Notes: generated by a model from the letters alone, not told the origin. 64,000 nucleotides of DNA from Saprospiraceae bacterium (GCA_029251525.1 JAQXDE010000014.1:149147-213146); one strand, 5' to 3'; shown: positions 8,562 through 18,460, counted from the stretch's first letter. Translations and numbers: made by a program.

Positions 8562-11500
8562 ATGAAAAAAAGAACAAACAAAATTTTTACGTTTTTTATT
8601 ACCTTACTTTTTGCTGTTTTATTTATTAGCTTTTCTGGAAATCCACCCGATGGAAATACGGGTGCTCCCGGTGATAATCTTTGTACAGGATGCCACAGTA
8701 ATTCAAATCCAAATGGATTTGCGGGTACGGTTAATGTAATAAATTTCCCATCGTCGATCACTCCCAACAGTACATACAATTTACAAGCAGAAATAACATA
8801 CACATCAGGGACACCTGTCAGAGCAGGATTCCAAGCTGTTGTATTAGATGCAAGTAATAATAATTCTGGTGACCTTTCGACAACTGATCCAAACGTGGCG
8901 ACTACTTTTCCAGGACTTCGTGAATATGTAGAACATTCCCCCGCTCAATCATTCGGCTCAGGTACCTCTGTTACCTATAGTTTTGATTGGGTCGCTCCAA
9001 ACGCATCAAATGGAGAAGTAATAACTCTTTACATTGCCTCATTATTCGGAAATGGTGCAAACGGCAATGGTGGTGATTTGACGATCACCAATTCAATAAG
9101 TGGTACCATTGATTCTGGTGGCTCACCTCCAACAAGTTCCGCAACTGCTACTGATGTTAGTTGTTTTGGAGGAAACGATGGAACTGCGACTGCACAAGTA
9201 AGTGGTGGAACACCCGGTTATACTTATGTATGGTCAAACGGCGGTTCAGGAGCAAGTATTTCAAACTTGATCGCAGGTTCTTATACGGTAACCGTTACTG
9301 ATGCAAGTTCTCTCACAGCAACAGCAACAGCAGTTATTGGACAGCCCACTCAACTTTCATTGTTGTTAATCAACCAAACGAATGTAGATTGTTTTGGTAA
9401 TAACAACGGATCAGCAACTGTTCTTGGATCAGGAGGTACAACAGGCTATTCTTATATTTGGTCAAATGGCGCCTCAGGCGCAACTAATTCAAATTTATCA
9501 GCAGGAACTTACACCGCAACAGTCACTGATGGAAATCTATGTACAAGCACAGAAGTGGTTACAATTACCCAACCTATTACTATTTCCCTTCTGACTACTT
9601 CCACAAATATTAGTTGTAATGGAGATAATAATGGAACTGCTTCTGCTTTTGGAAGTGGTGGTAGTAGTAGTTTTTCTTATGCTTGGTCAAATGGATTAAA
9701 TGGACAAACCATTTCAAATTTGGGAGGAGGAACTTATACGGTTACTGCTACTGATGCTACTAATTGCACCGAAGTGCAATCAGTTAACGTAACAGAACCT
9801 AGTGCGATTAGTATAAATATTTTACCGACAAATATTAGTTGTAATGGTGCAAATGATGCTTCTGCTACAGCAATTGGAAATGGAGGAACGGGAGGTTTCA
9901 CATACACTTGGTCTAATGGAACGACTGGCCCAACTATTTCAAATTTAAATGCTGGAACTTTTACTGTGACTGCAGTTGATGGTAATAACTGCATCCAAAC
10001 TCAAACAGTTTCATTCACAGAACCGAGTGCTATAACAGTAATTATTTCTTCAAATAACGTTCTTTGTAATAGTGAAAATAATGGCTCTGCCACAGCTTTT
10101 GGAAGTGGCGGCGCAGGTGGATTTTCATACCTTTGGTCAAATGGAATGAATGGACAAACCATTTCAAGTCTTTCTCCGGGAACTTATACTGCAACTGCAA
10201 CTGATGCCAACAATTGTACTCAAATAGAATCAATAACTATTTCTGAGCCTAATCCAATAGTTATAAATATTTCCCAAAGCAACATTTTATGTAATGGAGA
10301 AAATAATGGTACTGCAGGTGCAAATGGAAGTGGTGGAAGTGGAAATATTTCTTACACTTGGTCTAATGGAATAAGTGGAGCGAACCTTTCAAACCTTATT
10401 GCTGGAGTTTATACAGTAACTGCTACCGATGCAAATAATTGTACTCAAACTGAATCAGTGACTATTTCAGAACCAACAGAAATAATTATAAATTTCTCCC
10501 AAACTAATATTCTTTGCAATGGCGAAAATAATGGTGCTGCCTCTGCTAATGGAAGTGGTGGAAGTAGTGGATTTTCTTATTCATGGTCTAATGGTAGTAG
10601 TGATGCAACTATATCAAACCTATCTTCAGGAACTTACACCTTGACTATAACCGATGCAAATAATTGTGAAAAAGTTGAATCGGTAACTATCACCGAACCT
10701 AATGCCATTGTTGTAAGTATTTCCCAAACGAATGTTCTTTGCAATGGAGAAAATAATGGTGCCGCTGAAGCCAACGGTAATGGTGGAAGTGGAAACTTCA
10801 ATTATATTTGGTCGAATGGAGATACTGGAGCAACTATTTCAAATCTTACTCCTGGAACATATACTACAACTGCTACCGATTCAAATGGGTGTACCCAAAC
10901 GGAATCAGTTACCATTTCTGAATCACCTGAAATTACTCTGAATATTTTTTCAAATGAAATAAGTTGTATTAATACTGACGATGGTTCGGCAACTGCCAGT
11001 GGAAATGGTGGGGCAGGAAACTTCACTTATGTTTGGTCGAATGGAATGAATGGTGCAACAATTTCTAATCTCTCGGCTGGAACATACACAGTCTCTGCGA
11101 CTGATGGAAATAATTGCGAAACAACAGAGACCGTTAACCTGTCTAATCCAACTGCAATTATTCTCAATATTTCTCAAATTAATATTCTTTGCAATGGTGA
11201 AAACAATGGCTCTGCGACTGCCAGTGGAAATGGCGGAACTGGAAACTTAACTTACACTTGGTCCAACGGCATGAGTGGAGCAATAATTTCAAATTTAAGT
11301 GCAGGGACTTATACAGTCTCCGCAACCGATTCTAATAATTGCGTAACTGCAGAATCAGTTACTATTTCAGAACCAAACCAAATCACAATCTCTACTTCCC
11401 AAACAAATGTAAACTGTTTTGGAGAAAGTAATGGAACTGCCTTGGCAAATGGAAGTGGTGGAACCGGAAATTTATCCTACAACTGGTCAAATGGAGTGAC

Positions 11501-14500
11501 TGGAAATTCTATTTCAAATTTGGTGGCAGGAACTTATACCCTCACAATGACTGATGATAATAATTGTACATCAACAGAAACTATAACCATCACTCAACCT
11601 TCTAACCTAATTGTCAATGCAACAGCAACTGGCGAAACAAGTTTAAATGCAAATGACGGAACTGCCACAGCTACTCCCTCTGGAGGAAATGCCGGTTATA
11701 CTTTTGATTGGAGTACAGGATCGAGCAATCAAACTATTACAAATTTATCACCTGGTAATTATACTGTTACAATCCTAGATAATAATATGTGCACGGCCGA
11801 GGAAAGTGTGATAATAAGTTCATTTAATTGTGCTATTTCAATAAATATTTCCACGATAAATGCACTTTGTTTTGAAGGAACTGGAAGCGCAACTGCAAGT
11901 TCGCAAAATGGAAGTGATCCTGTTTCATTCCTTTGGTCAACAGGGGAAACAACTGAAACAATTTCAAATTTATCACCAGGAGTAACTTATTCAGTAACCG
12001 TTACTGATGCAAATAATTGTCCTGCCTCAATGTCCATTTCAATTTCAGAACCCACTCAAATTCAGTTAGTCGCATTTACAACTGAGGTTACATGTAATGG
12101 TGTAAGCGACGGGACTGTGATTTTAAATGCAACTGGTGGTACTGCTCCCTATTCATTTACTTTACCAAATGGAAATGGAACTGGCTTGGCTGCCGGATTT
12201 TATACTGGTTCTGTTTTAGATGCCAATAATTGCTTTTTTGATGTAAATTTTGAAGTTACAGAACCGCCTGTAATTTCTCCAAATGCAACAGCTACGGGTG
12301 TAACTGCTAATGGAACAAATGATGGAACTGCGACCGCAAATCCATCAGGCGGAATTGGTAATTTCACTTTTATTTGGAGCAATGGAATGACCACTTCGAC
12401 AATTAACAATTTAACACCAGGAGATTATACCGTCACCGTTACCGACGACAACAATTGTACTTCTAGCCAAACTATAACGGTCGATGATATTAATTGCGCT
12501 ATTACAATTTCGACAACTTCAACTGACCTTATGTGTTTTGGCGACAATAATGGAATCGCAAGTGTTTCTGTTAATATAGGAACTGCTCCTTTCTCTTATT
12601 TATGGTCTAGTGGGGAAATAACAGAAACTATTTCCAACTTGACTGCTGGAGATTATACTATTACGGTTACCGATAGTAATAACTGTCCGATAAGTGAAAC
12701 GGTGAATATTACACAACCTGATTTATTAGAATTAACAGAAAGTAATCAATCCATTTTACAAGTGAATTGTTTTGGAGATAACAATGGAATTGCAGCGATT
12801 GATGTAATAGGTGGTGCAGGTGGAAGTACATATGCTTGGTCAAATGGAATGAGTGGAAACCCAATTTCTAATCTTCCAGCTGGAACTTTTACAGGAACAG
12901 TTACTGATGTAAATGGTTGTTTTGAAATTATCAATTTTACCATTACTCAACCTGACGAGCTAATTACTAACGTAACTTCAACTGACGAAACTTTTGCCAA
13001 TGCTAACGATGGAACCGCTACCACTAGCCCAACAGGAGGAACAGGAACCTTCACTTATCTTTGGTCAAATGGGGCTACAACTGCTTCCATTTTAAACCTC
13101 GCTCCTGGAACTTATACCATCACCACAACCGATACAAATAATTGCGAAAATACAGAAACTGTGGAAGTCAATGCATTTGGATGCAGTCTAACCGCTATGA
13201 TTACAACAGTAGATGCAACTTGCTCAAATGCTACTGATGGTTCTGCTACAGTTACTTCCTCAGGTGGTCAAAACTATACTTATGCTTGGTCTAGTGGAGG
13301 AAATCTCCCGACTGAGAGTAACTTACTTCCTGGAACTTATACCGTCACAATTAACGATGCAAGCAATTGTACTTTAATAGAAACCATTACCATTCAAGAA
13401 ATCGATAATATTCCTCCAACGGTACTTTCTCAAAATATTTCTGTAGGTTTGGATGAGAATGGGAATGCGACTATTATTCCTTCAATGATTGACAATGGAA
13501 GTTTTGATAACTGTGGAGGAGTTACTCTGGATATTGATATTTCTTCATTTGACTGTGATGATCTAGGGGAAAACACTGTCACTTTAATCGTTAATGATTT
13601 GGCAAATAATTCGACTTTAGAAGAAGTTACCATTACTGTAACAGATGAAATCCCACCATCTATTTCCTGCCCTACCAATATAACTATTGATGATTGTACA
13701 GGATTCGTCACTTATGATGCTCCTACCCTTTCCGACAATTGCGGCATCCCTATTTATACTTTTATGGGTCCTCCAAGTGGAAGCGTTTTCCCCGCTGGCG
13801 AAACAGTTATTACTATAATCGCTGATGACCAATCTGGAAATGCATCATCTTGTAACTTCACTGTAAATATAAATCACGTACTGAATTTACAGGTTTCATC
13901 TACCGACTCACCATGTGCAGGACAGGATCTTGGAACTGCTTCTGCTGTTACAAATGGGACGAGTGTATCTTTTAATTATCTTTGGAGTAATGGAGCTACT
14001 ACTTCCAATATCATGAACCTCTCTCCAAACACTTATACCGTAACGGTAACTGATGATTCAGGCTGTACTTCAACAGAGGAAGTGATTATAGATGAGGCTC
14101 TTCCTATTGAAATTATTGTTGATAATATTATCGCCGAGTCAGATATTAATGTAAGTGATGGAGCAATCGAAGTTTCAATAAATGGAGGAGTTGGACCATT
14201 CAATTTTGATTGGACACTAAATGGGAATACGGTTTCTACTGATGAAGATCCAACTGGCTTAACAGGAGGAATTTATATTTTACTTATCACCGACCAAAAT
14301 GGCTGTACGGTAACTTCTTCTGAAATTACTGTTGACGTCATGGTGAACAATGAAAATTTAATACTAGAAAAAAACATCCAACTTTTACCAAACCCAGTTA
14401 ATGATCAATTGTTCCTATATTTTGATCTGCCGACTAATTTTGATTTCAAAATTTCCATTCATGATTCAGTTGGAAATATATTGTTAGGAAAAAAATTATC

Positions 14501-14618
14501 TAGCATTTCTAATCAAAAACTAGAACTGGAAGTTTCAAGCTTAACAAGTGGTTTGTATTTTGTAAAAATACAAACAGAAGATCAAATTTGGATTCGAAAG
14601 TTTATTCTTCAAAAATAG
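8562..14618 (+). CDS. Giant SprB-repeat surface protein with N-terminal CxxCH (choice-of-anchor V) domain and T9SS sorting domain
   Basis: A 2018-residue secreted protein. The signal peptide (about 1-25) leads into a domain of the choice-of-anchor V type containing NTGAPGDNLCTGCH; C41, C44 and H45 form a CxxCH motif that in cytochromes binds haem c. From about residue 190 there are some 21 SprB repeats of about 75 residues, each with a core like CNGENNGSATA...GG...YxWSNG...ISNLxxGTYTVTxTDxNNC. Two HYR-like domains (about 1610-1780) interrupt the array before the last two repeats. The C-terminus (from about 1935, LLPNPVNDQLFLYF to GLYFVKIQ) is a type A T9SS sorting domain. SprB-type repeats are known from the gliding adhesin of Flavobacterium, so a long surface fibre or adhesin is likely. 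A terminator palindrome follows at once. Confidence 0.9.
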   Translation: MKKRTNKIFTFFITLLFAVLFISFSGNPPDGNTGAPGDNLCTGCHSNSNPNGFAGTVNVINFPSSITPNSTYNLQAEITYTSGTPVRAGFQAVVLDASNNNSGDLSTTDPNVATTFPGLREYVEHSPAQSFGSGTSVTYSFDWVAPNASNGEVITLYIASLFGNGANGNGGDLTITNSISGTIDSGGSPPTSSATATDVSCFGGNDGTATAQVSGGTPGYTYVWSNGGSGASISNLIAGSYTVTVTDASSLTATATAVIGQPTQLSLLLINQTNVDCFGNNNGSATVLGSGGTTGYSYIWSNGASGATNSNLSAGTYTATVTDGNLCTSTEVVTITQPITISLLTTSTNISCNGDNNGTASAFGSGGSSSFSYAWSNGLNGQTISNLGGGTYTVTATDATNCTEVQSVNVTEPSAISINILPTNISCNGANDASATAIGNGGTGGFTYTWSNGTTGPTISNLNAGTFTVTAVDGNNCIQTQTVSFTEPSAITVIISSNNVLCNSENNGSATAFGSGGAGGFSYLWSNGMNGQTISSLSPGTYTATATDANNCTQIESITISEPNPIVINISQSNILCNGENNGTAGANGSGGSGNISYTWSNGISGANLSNLIAGVYTVTATDANNCTQTESVTISEPTEIIINFSQTNILCNGENNGAASANGSGGSSGFSYSWSNGSSDATISNLSSGTYTLTITDANNCEKVESVTITEPNAIVVSISQTNVLCNGENNGAAEANGNGGSGNFNYIWSNGDTGATISNLTPGTYTTTATDSNGCTQTESVTISESPEITLNIFSNEISCINTDDGSATASGNGGAGNFTYVWSNGMNGATISNLSAGTYTVSATDGNNCETTETVNLSNPTAIILNISQINILCNGENNGSATASGNGGTGNLTYTWSNGMSGAIISNLSAGTYTVSATDSNNCVTAESVTISEPNQITISTSQTNVNCFGESNGTALANGSGGTGNLSYNWSNGVTGNSISNLVAGTYTLTMTDDNNCTSTETITITQPSNLIVNATATGETSLNANDGTATATPSGGNAGYTFDWSTGSSNQTITNLSPGNYTVTILDNNMCTAEESVIISSFNCAISINISTINALCFEGTGSATASSQNGSDPVSFLWSTGETTETISNLSPGVTYSVTVTDANNCPASMSISISEPTQIQLVAFTTEVTCNGVSDGTVILNATGGTAPYSFTLPNGNGTGLAAGFYTGSVLDANNCFFDVNFEVTEPPVISPNATATGVTANGTNDGTATANPSGGIGNFTFIWSNGMTTSTINNLTPGDYTVTVTDDNNCTSSQTITVDDINCAITISTTSTDLMCFGDNNGIASVSVNIGTAPFSYLWSSGEITETISNLTAGDYTITVTDSNNCPISETVNITQPDLLELTESNQSILQVNCFGDNNGIAAIDVIGGAGGSTYAWSNGMSGNPISNLPAGTFTGTVTDVNGCFEIINFTITQPDELITNVTSTDETFANANDGTATTSPTGGTGTFTYLWSNGATTASILNLAPGTYTITTTDTNNCENTETVEVNAFGCSLTAMITTVDATCSNATDGSATVTSSGGQNYTYAWSSGGNLPTESNLLPGTYTVTINDASNCTLIETITIQEIDNIPPTVLSQNISVGLDENGNATIIPSMIDNGSFDNCGGVTLDIDISSFDCDDLGENTVTLIVNDLANNSTLEEVTITVTDEIPPSISCPTNITIDDCTGFVTYDAPTLSDNCGIPIYTFMGPPSGSVFPAGETVITIIADDQSGNASSCNFTVNINHVLNLQVSSTDSPCAGQDLGTASAVTNGTSVSFNYLWSNGATTSNIMNLSPNTYTVTVTDDSGCTSTEEVIIDEALPIEIIVDNIIAESDINVSDGAIEVSINGGVGPFNFDWTLNGNTVSTDEDPTGLTGGIYILLITDQNGCTVTSSEITVDVMVNNENLILEKNIQLLPNPVNDQLFLYFDLPTNFDFKISIHDSVGNILLGKKLSSISNQKLELEVSSLTSGLYFVKIQTEDQIWIRKFILQK
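9135..13410 (+). repeat. Coding tandem repeats of about 225 bp (SprB), with a longer superperiod at the 3' end
   Basis: Nineteen successive copies of a unit of about 225 bp lie inside the surface-protein gene. Units 1-11 (about 9138-11610) are simple monomers. Units 12, 15 and 18 share an opening of the type NATATGxT and lack the usual first cysteine, while units 13, 16 and 19 share a CAIxI-like opening. That gives a three-unit superperiod of about 670-690 bp starting near 11612, 12279 and 12965. Codon-level differences between units are plentiful, so the array is not freshly amplified. Confidence 0.8.
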
Positions 14619-14654
14619 AATTAATTATTATTTAAAAAATTATTAAGTTATTTC

Positions 14655-14690
14655 ACCCCGAACCTTCTAATTAGAAGGTTCGGGGTTTAG
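14655..14690 (+). terminator. Terminator-like perfect 32-bp palindrome
   Basis: Positions 14655-14686 read the same on both strands (16-base arms with no spacer), with a GC-rich base CCCCGAACC and an AT centre that can form the loop. It lies 37 bases after the stop of the SprB-repeat gene and is followed by a TTTAGATTT run. A transcription terminator is the simplest reading. Confidence 0.7.
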
Positions 14691-14955
14691 ATTTGAGCAA
14701 GAATGGTAACTGGATTTTCTACATGCCATAAGGAACTCTAAAAGCTCCAAAATCAACTTCTCCTTCTCAAAAAAAAATACCCTTTGAGATTTCTATATTA
14801 ATTTTTGGGAGAGCGAAAAGTTCGGGATCAATCTACTTAAAAAAAGTACGCAAAAAATAAAAAAGTGCACCTTACTTTTTCATATTTATTTTTCAAAAGA
14901 AAAAATTACGTTATCAAAACAAATCATTATTATTATTTTTACCAATGTAATGTTT
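14691..14955. other. Intergenic region, no feature recognised
   Basis: AT-rich DNA between the terminator palindrome and the small membrane protein gene. No open frame, hairpin or family remnant was recognised. Confidence 0.3.
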
Positions 14956-15171
14956 CTATTTTTGTTTCATCAAAAATTCTGCTTTTGTAGCCTCCTCACT
15001 TTCTGTATAAAAAAGCGCCGTATTATCTATTTCTTCACCTTGTAAATGTTTTGTTGAAAAAAAGATACTTACCCATTGAACTTGGGTAAACATGTAAAAT
15101 AACAATACTCCTACAAAAAATTTAGCATATGATTTTTTCAACATATCTTTTTCCTTTATACTTATCATCAT
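14956..15171 (-). CDS. Small single-pass membrane protein, hypothetical
   Basis: A 71-residue frame starting 24 bases after the YeiH-family gene on the same strand, which suggests co-transcription. It holds one hydrophobic helix (about residues 17-37, KFFVGVLLFYMFTQVQWVSI) followed by an acidic tail. M10 (MLKKSYAK) is an alternative start giving a tighter N-in topology. No family was recognised. It may be an accessory subunit of the transporter, but this rests on position only. Confidence 0.5.
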   Translation of the reverse strand: MMISIKEKDMLKKSYAKFFVGVLLFYMFTQVQWVSIFFSTKHLQGEEIDNTALFYTESEEATKAEFLMKQK

Positions 15172-15195
15172 TGGAGTCGTGATACGCGTTTCATT

Positions 15196-16905
15196 TTACA
15201 AATTAGTAGCCACATCCGGAAATACTAAATAAAACATAATATAAGCAACCAACAATGTCAATAACAAATTAAATATCTGACCAACAACATATAGAATTAG
15301 AGGCTTCCCCCCTGAGAAATGATATTTTAACTCTACAAAATTTGTTGACAAACCGATACTCACAAAGGCTAAACAAAATAACCAACCTCTCACATTTTTA
15401 GAAAGTCCGCCTATAACTCCTTGATCAATTATAGTGTAAGCATGATTATCACCTAACAAAACATAGATCAAAGTGAACAAAATCGATGCTCCAATAAACC
15501 CTAAAATAAACTTGGGAAATCGTTTCCATATTTCCGATAAACCAACTTTTACTTTTTCAGTAGAAGAATCAACATCTACCTTTGCCGTAAAATAAACCGC
15601 CACTCCAAAAGCAATAATTCCAATCAGTACATTTTGAATCATTTTGATTGTTGCGGCAACACTTAAAGCTTTGTCTCCTAAAAACTCACCTGCCGCAACC
15701 ACTGCTCCAGTTGCATCAATAGTTCCTCCAATCCAAGCCCCTCCCAACACCTCCGGCATTCCTAATGCTTTAATTATCATGGGCAAAATGATCATCATCA
15801 CTGAAGTAAATGTCATCGACAAACCAATGGCCAAAGTCAATTCCTCTTTCTTTGCATTACAAGCAGCCGCAGTCGCCACCGCTGCTGAAACGCCACAAAC
15901 TGACATATCAGCAGAGATGACCATATTCAAAGTTTTGCTTTTTATTTTTAATACTTTTTGCCCAAACATATAGGTGGAAATCAAAACAACTGGAGTCACT
16001 ACCCAAGCCACAAAAATCCCAGGTAAGCCAATCGCTAAAACTTTATTAAATAAAACCTCTGCTCCCAACAAGACCAAACCTGTTTTAATAAACCATGAAG
16101 TTTGTAAGGCAGGTTTTACCCATTCAGGAGTTCCTAAAGTGTTAGAAATGAGTAGACCTAGAATAATGGCCCATGCCGCATATCCAATTCCCATCGCTTT
16201 CATATTGACTTGTGCTCCAAATAAATAGGCCAAAATTGCAATTAAAAAAACAAAGGCAAATCCTTTCGCAAACGCTGATCGCTTTTTCCCCAGGTAATAA
16301 ATCCCAGGTAAAAAAAGAATATTCAAAATGACAAACCACAAAAGCATCCAACCTACTTTAAATAAATTAGATGCATTTGACTTCGATCTTATTTTATCTG
16401 CTCGATCCCGACTTTTATACCATTTTTCAATAGCTATCTCTGCATCCATATTAAATTTAATATTTTCAAATTTACTTTTGGCTGCAGTTACTTGAGTTTC
16501 CTCAGCTAATCTTTTTTGTAATTTAGTTTCCTCAACCGCATTCACTAATTTTATAGCTAATTCCTTTTTTGCATCTTTGAAATTTAAAGCACTCTTATGA
16601 AATGACTCTAAAGGGTTGGAGTTCCAACTTGAAGGTTTAGAAGTCAATTTTTTAAAAAACTTGCCTATCGTTTCTGATGATGCTTTTATTTTCTGTTTGG
16701 AACGAAAAGCATCATACCATTTGATGGTCTTGAATGGAGCTTTAGCTCTTTCTTCAGCTTGAATCGCCTCGTATTTTTCATGTTGAATAACATAATCCTT
16801 GGGGGCGTTAATAAAAAATAAAAATAGCCCAACCATCAGTACAAATCCACCAATCCAAATCGACCAATAATCCTCATGAGAAATTAAAAAATGTGATTTT
16901 TTCAT
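15196..16905 (-). CDS. YeiH/UPF0324-family integral membrane protein with long N-terminal extension
   Basis: A 569-residue protein. The C-terminal part (from about 185) is a polytopic YeiH-type domain with the conserved segments ADMSVCGVSAAVATAAACNA and GGTIDATGAVVAAGEFLGD. Family members are annotated as putative sulfate or anion exporters and are normally about 330-350 residues. Here an extra N-terminal helix (about 15-34) and a hydrophilic, Lys/Glu-rich segment of about 140 residues are added. Long versions of this kind are known in Bacteroidota and some other phyla from memory, so the extension is not a frame error. The small membrane protein follows 24 bases downstream; thyA is divergent. 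The substrate cannot be told from the sequence. Confidence 0.85.
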   Translation of the reverse strand: MKKSHFLISHEDYWSIWIGGFVLMVGLFLFFINAPKDYVIQHEKYEAIQAEERAKAPFKTIKWYDAFRSKQKIKASSETIGKFFKKLTSKPSSWNSNPLESFHKSALNFKDAKKELAIKLVNAVEETKLQKRLAEETQVTAAKSKFENIKFNMDAEIAIEKWYKSRDRADKIRSKSNASNLFKVGWMLLWFVILNILFLPGIYYLGKKRSAFAKGFAFVFLIAILAYLFGAQVNMKAMGIGYAAWAIILGLLISNTLGTPEWVKPALQTSWFIKTGLVLLGAEVLFNKVLAIGLPGIFVAWVVTPVVLISTYMFGQKVLKIKSKTLNMVISADMSVCGVSAAVATAAACNAKKEELTLAIGLSMTFTSVMMIILPMIIKALGMPEVLGGAWIGGTIDATGAVVAAGEFLGDKALSVAATIKMIQNVLIGIIAFGVAVYFTAKVDVDSSTEKVKVGLSEIWKRFPKFILGFIGASILFTLIYVLLGDNHAYTIIDQGVIGGLSKNVRGWLFCLAFVSIGLSTNFVELKYHFSGGKPLILYVVGQIFNLLLTLLVAYIMFYLVFPDVATNL

Positions 16906-17010
16906 TTCGTTTCATTTATTGTGACTAAAGTATAGAAAACATTTTAACTTTTAAAATTTGAAATTATTGGAAACTAGATTTTTTCAAATTAAAAAAAGGT
17001 ATCTATTTCG

Positions 17011-17018
17011 TATATTTG
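17011..17018 (+). promoter_or_regulatory. Candidate -7 promoter box for thyA
   Basis: TATATTTG matches the Bacteroidota -7 consensus TAnnTTTG and lies 37 bases before the thyA start codon. No convincing TTTG -33 element is seen at the expected distance, so the call rests on the -7 box and its position. Confidence 0.45.
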
Positions 17019-17054
17019 TATCGAATTTATTAAAATCAAATTTGAATAAGACAC

Positions 17055-17849
17055 ATGAAACAATATCTCAATCTCCTTCAACACATCTTAGATAACGGAA
17101 CTGATAAAAGTGATCGAACTGGAACTGGAACTCGAAGCGTTTTTGGATATCAAATGCGATTTGACCTTCAAGAAGGTTTTCCGATGTTAACTACAAAAAA
17201 ATTGCACCTTCGCTCGATAATTCATGAATTGCTTTGGTTTTTAGAGGGCGATACCAACGTGAAATACCTAAAAGCAAATAAAGTCAGAATTTGGGATGAA
17301 TGGGCAGATAAAAATGGTGACCTCGGACCAGTTTACGGAAAGCAATGGAGAAGTTGGGAAACTCGTGATGGCGAAACCATTGACCAAATTGCACAAGCAA
17401 TTGATTTGATCAAAAACAACCCTGACTCCCGACGAATTATTGTCAATGCATGGAATGTGGGAGATTTGCCAAAAATGGCATTAAGCCCATGTCATTGTTT
17501 ATTTCAATTTTATGTAGCCAATGGAAAATTGAGTTGTCAATTATATCAGCGATCTGCAGATACTTTTCTGGGTGTACCTTTTAATATTGCATCTTATGCA
17601 TTGTTAACGATGATGATGGCGCAAGTTTGTGAGTTAGAGGCTGGTGATTTTGTCATTACTTTTGGTGATGTACATTTGTATCAAAATCACTTAAAACAAA
17701 CTCAATTGCAGTTGACTCGTGAGACGAGAACTCTGCCAAAGATGAAAATAAATCCATCAGTTAAGTCTATATTTTATTTTAAATACGAAGATTTTGAATT
17801 AACCAATTACGAACCGCACCCACACATCAAGGCTGCTGTTTCGGTTTAA
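17055..17849 (+). CDS. thyA: Thymidylate synthase
   Basis: A 264-residue protein, the same length as Escherichia coli ThyA. It converts dUMP to dTMP using methylenetetrahydrofolate in the cytoplasm. The active-site cysteine is C146 in [14 protein letters not shown]; the phosphate-binding R21 region ([12 protein letters not shown]), the RR pair in [11 protein letters not shown], the dUMP-binding FNIASYALL segment and the conserved [11 protein letters not shown]-terminus are all present. It appears complete. The usual neighbour dihydrofolate reductase gene is not here; the next gene downstream is an ECF sigma factor. The YeiH-family gene is divergent upstream. Confidence 0.98.
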   Translation: MKQYLNLLQHILDNGTDKSDRTGTGTRSVFGYQMRFDLQEGFPMLTTKKLHLRSIIHELLWFLEGDTNVKYLKANKVRIWDEWADKNGDLGPVYGKQWRSWETRDGETIDQIAQAIDLIKNNPDSRRIIVNAWNVGDLPKMALSPCHCLFQFYVANGKLSCQLYQRSADTFLGVPFNIASYALLTMMMAQVCELEAGDFVITFGDVHLYQNHLKQTQLQLTRETRTLPKMKINPSVKSIFYFKYEDFELTNYEPHPHIKAAVSV

Positions 17850-17890
17850 AAAATAAAATTAAAAAAATAAGATATCACAAAGGTATCTGT

Positions 17891-17898
17891 TACTTTTA
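17891..17898 (+). promoter_or_regulatory. Candidate -7 promoter box for the ECF sigma factor gene
   Basis: TACTTTTA differs by one base from TAnnTTTG and lies 20 bases before the sigma factor start codon. No -33 element is obvious. This is a tentative assignment. Confidence 0.3.
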
Positions 17899-17917
17899 GC
17901 GACCTTTTTTTTTAAAT

Positions 17918-18460
17918 ATGACCAAGAATACTGATCAAGAATTAATAACTAGCTTGCAAAACGGTGATGAATCAGCTATGGATGTACTTTTCCGTAGGCA
18001 TTATAAATCTATCTGTCGGTCAGTTTATCGAATTTTAAAAGATAATAATTTAGCGGAGGATATAGCACAGGAAGTCTTCTTAGGTCTTTGGAAAAAAAGA
18101 GATAAACTAAAAATAACAACCTCCGTACAGGCTTATCTAAAACGGACAGCCGTCAACAAATCACTTAATTTCATTCGTGATCAAAAAATAAAATTTGATG
18201 ATGAAGAAAAAATGCCCGTTCAGTATAATAACCAATCAACCTCACAGCAGAAGTTAGAAGCTGATGATTTACAAAATTTAATCAATGATTCGATTGATCT
18301 TTTGCCTGAAAAATGTAGACTAGTTTTTACATTAAGTAGATTTGAGGAAATGACTTATCAAGAAATTGCCAATGAATTAAATATTTCTATCAAAACAGTG
18401 GAGAATCAAATTTCAAAAGCACTTAAGTTTCTTCGAAAAGCATTGAAGCAAAACGAATAA
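17918..18460 (+). CDS. ECF-type RNA polymerase sigma-70 factor
   Basis: A 180-residue extracytoplasmic function sigma factor. Region 2 covers about 22-90 (LFRRHYKSICRSVYRIL, then DIAQEVFLGLWKKR, which contacts the -10 element and core polymerase). Region 4 covers about 125-178, with a helix-turn-helix in MTYQEIANELNISIKTVENQ. Regions 1.1 and 3 are absent, as usual for this class. The genes for a FecR anti-sigma factor and a TonB receptor with STN domain follow. This arrangement is the surface-signalling design in which substrate at the outer membrane frees the sigma factor to transcribe the receptor gene. Confidence 0.95.
   Translation: MTKNTDQELITSLQNGDESAMDVLFRRHYKSICRSVYRILKDNNLAEDIAQEVFLGLWKKRDKLKITTSVQAYLKRTAVNKSLNFIRDQKIKFDDEEKMPVQYNNQSTSQQKLEADDLQNLINDSIDLLPEKCRLVFTLSRFEEMTYQEIANELNISIKTVENQISKALKFLRKALKQNE

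Noticed and set aside
8456..8803. Minus-strand 115-codon frame overlapping the start of the SprB-repeat gene
   Set aside because: It overlaps the signal peptide and CxxCH domain of a well-supported gene and shows no family features.
9135..13410. Regular 225-bp repeats as a possible CRISPR or satellite array
   Set aside because: The repeats are entirely within one open frame and translate to SprB domains; there are no short identical repeats with unique spacers.
8562..14618. Diversity-generating retroelement acting on the repeat protein
   Set aside because: No reverse transcriptase gene or template repeat is present in the window, and variation among repeats is not confined to adenines.
14655..14686. 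Phage or plasmid attachment/operator site
   Set aside because: The position just after a stop codon, the GC-rich base of the stem and the following T-rich bases fit a terminator; no integrase is nearby.
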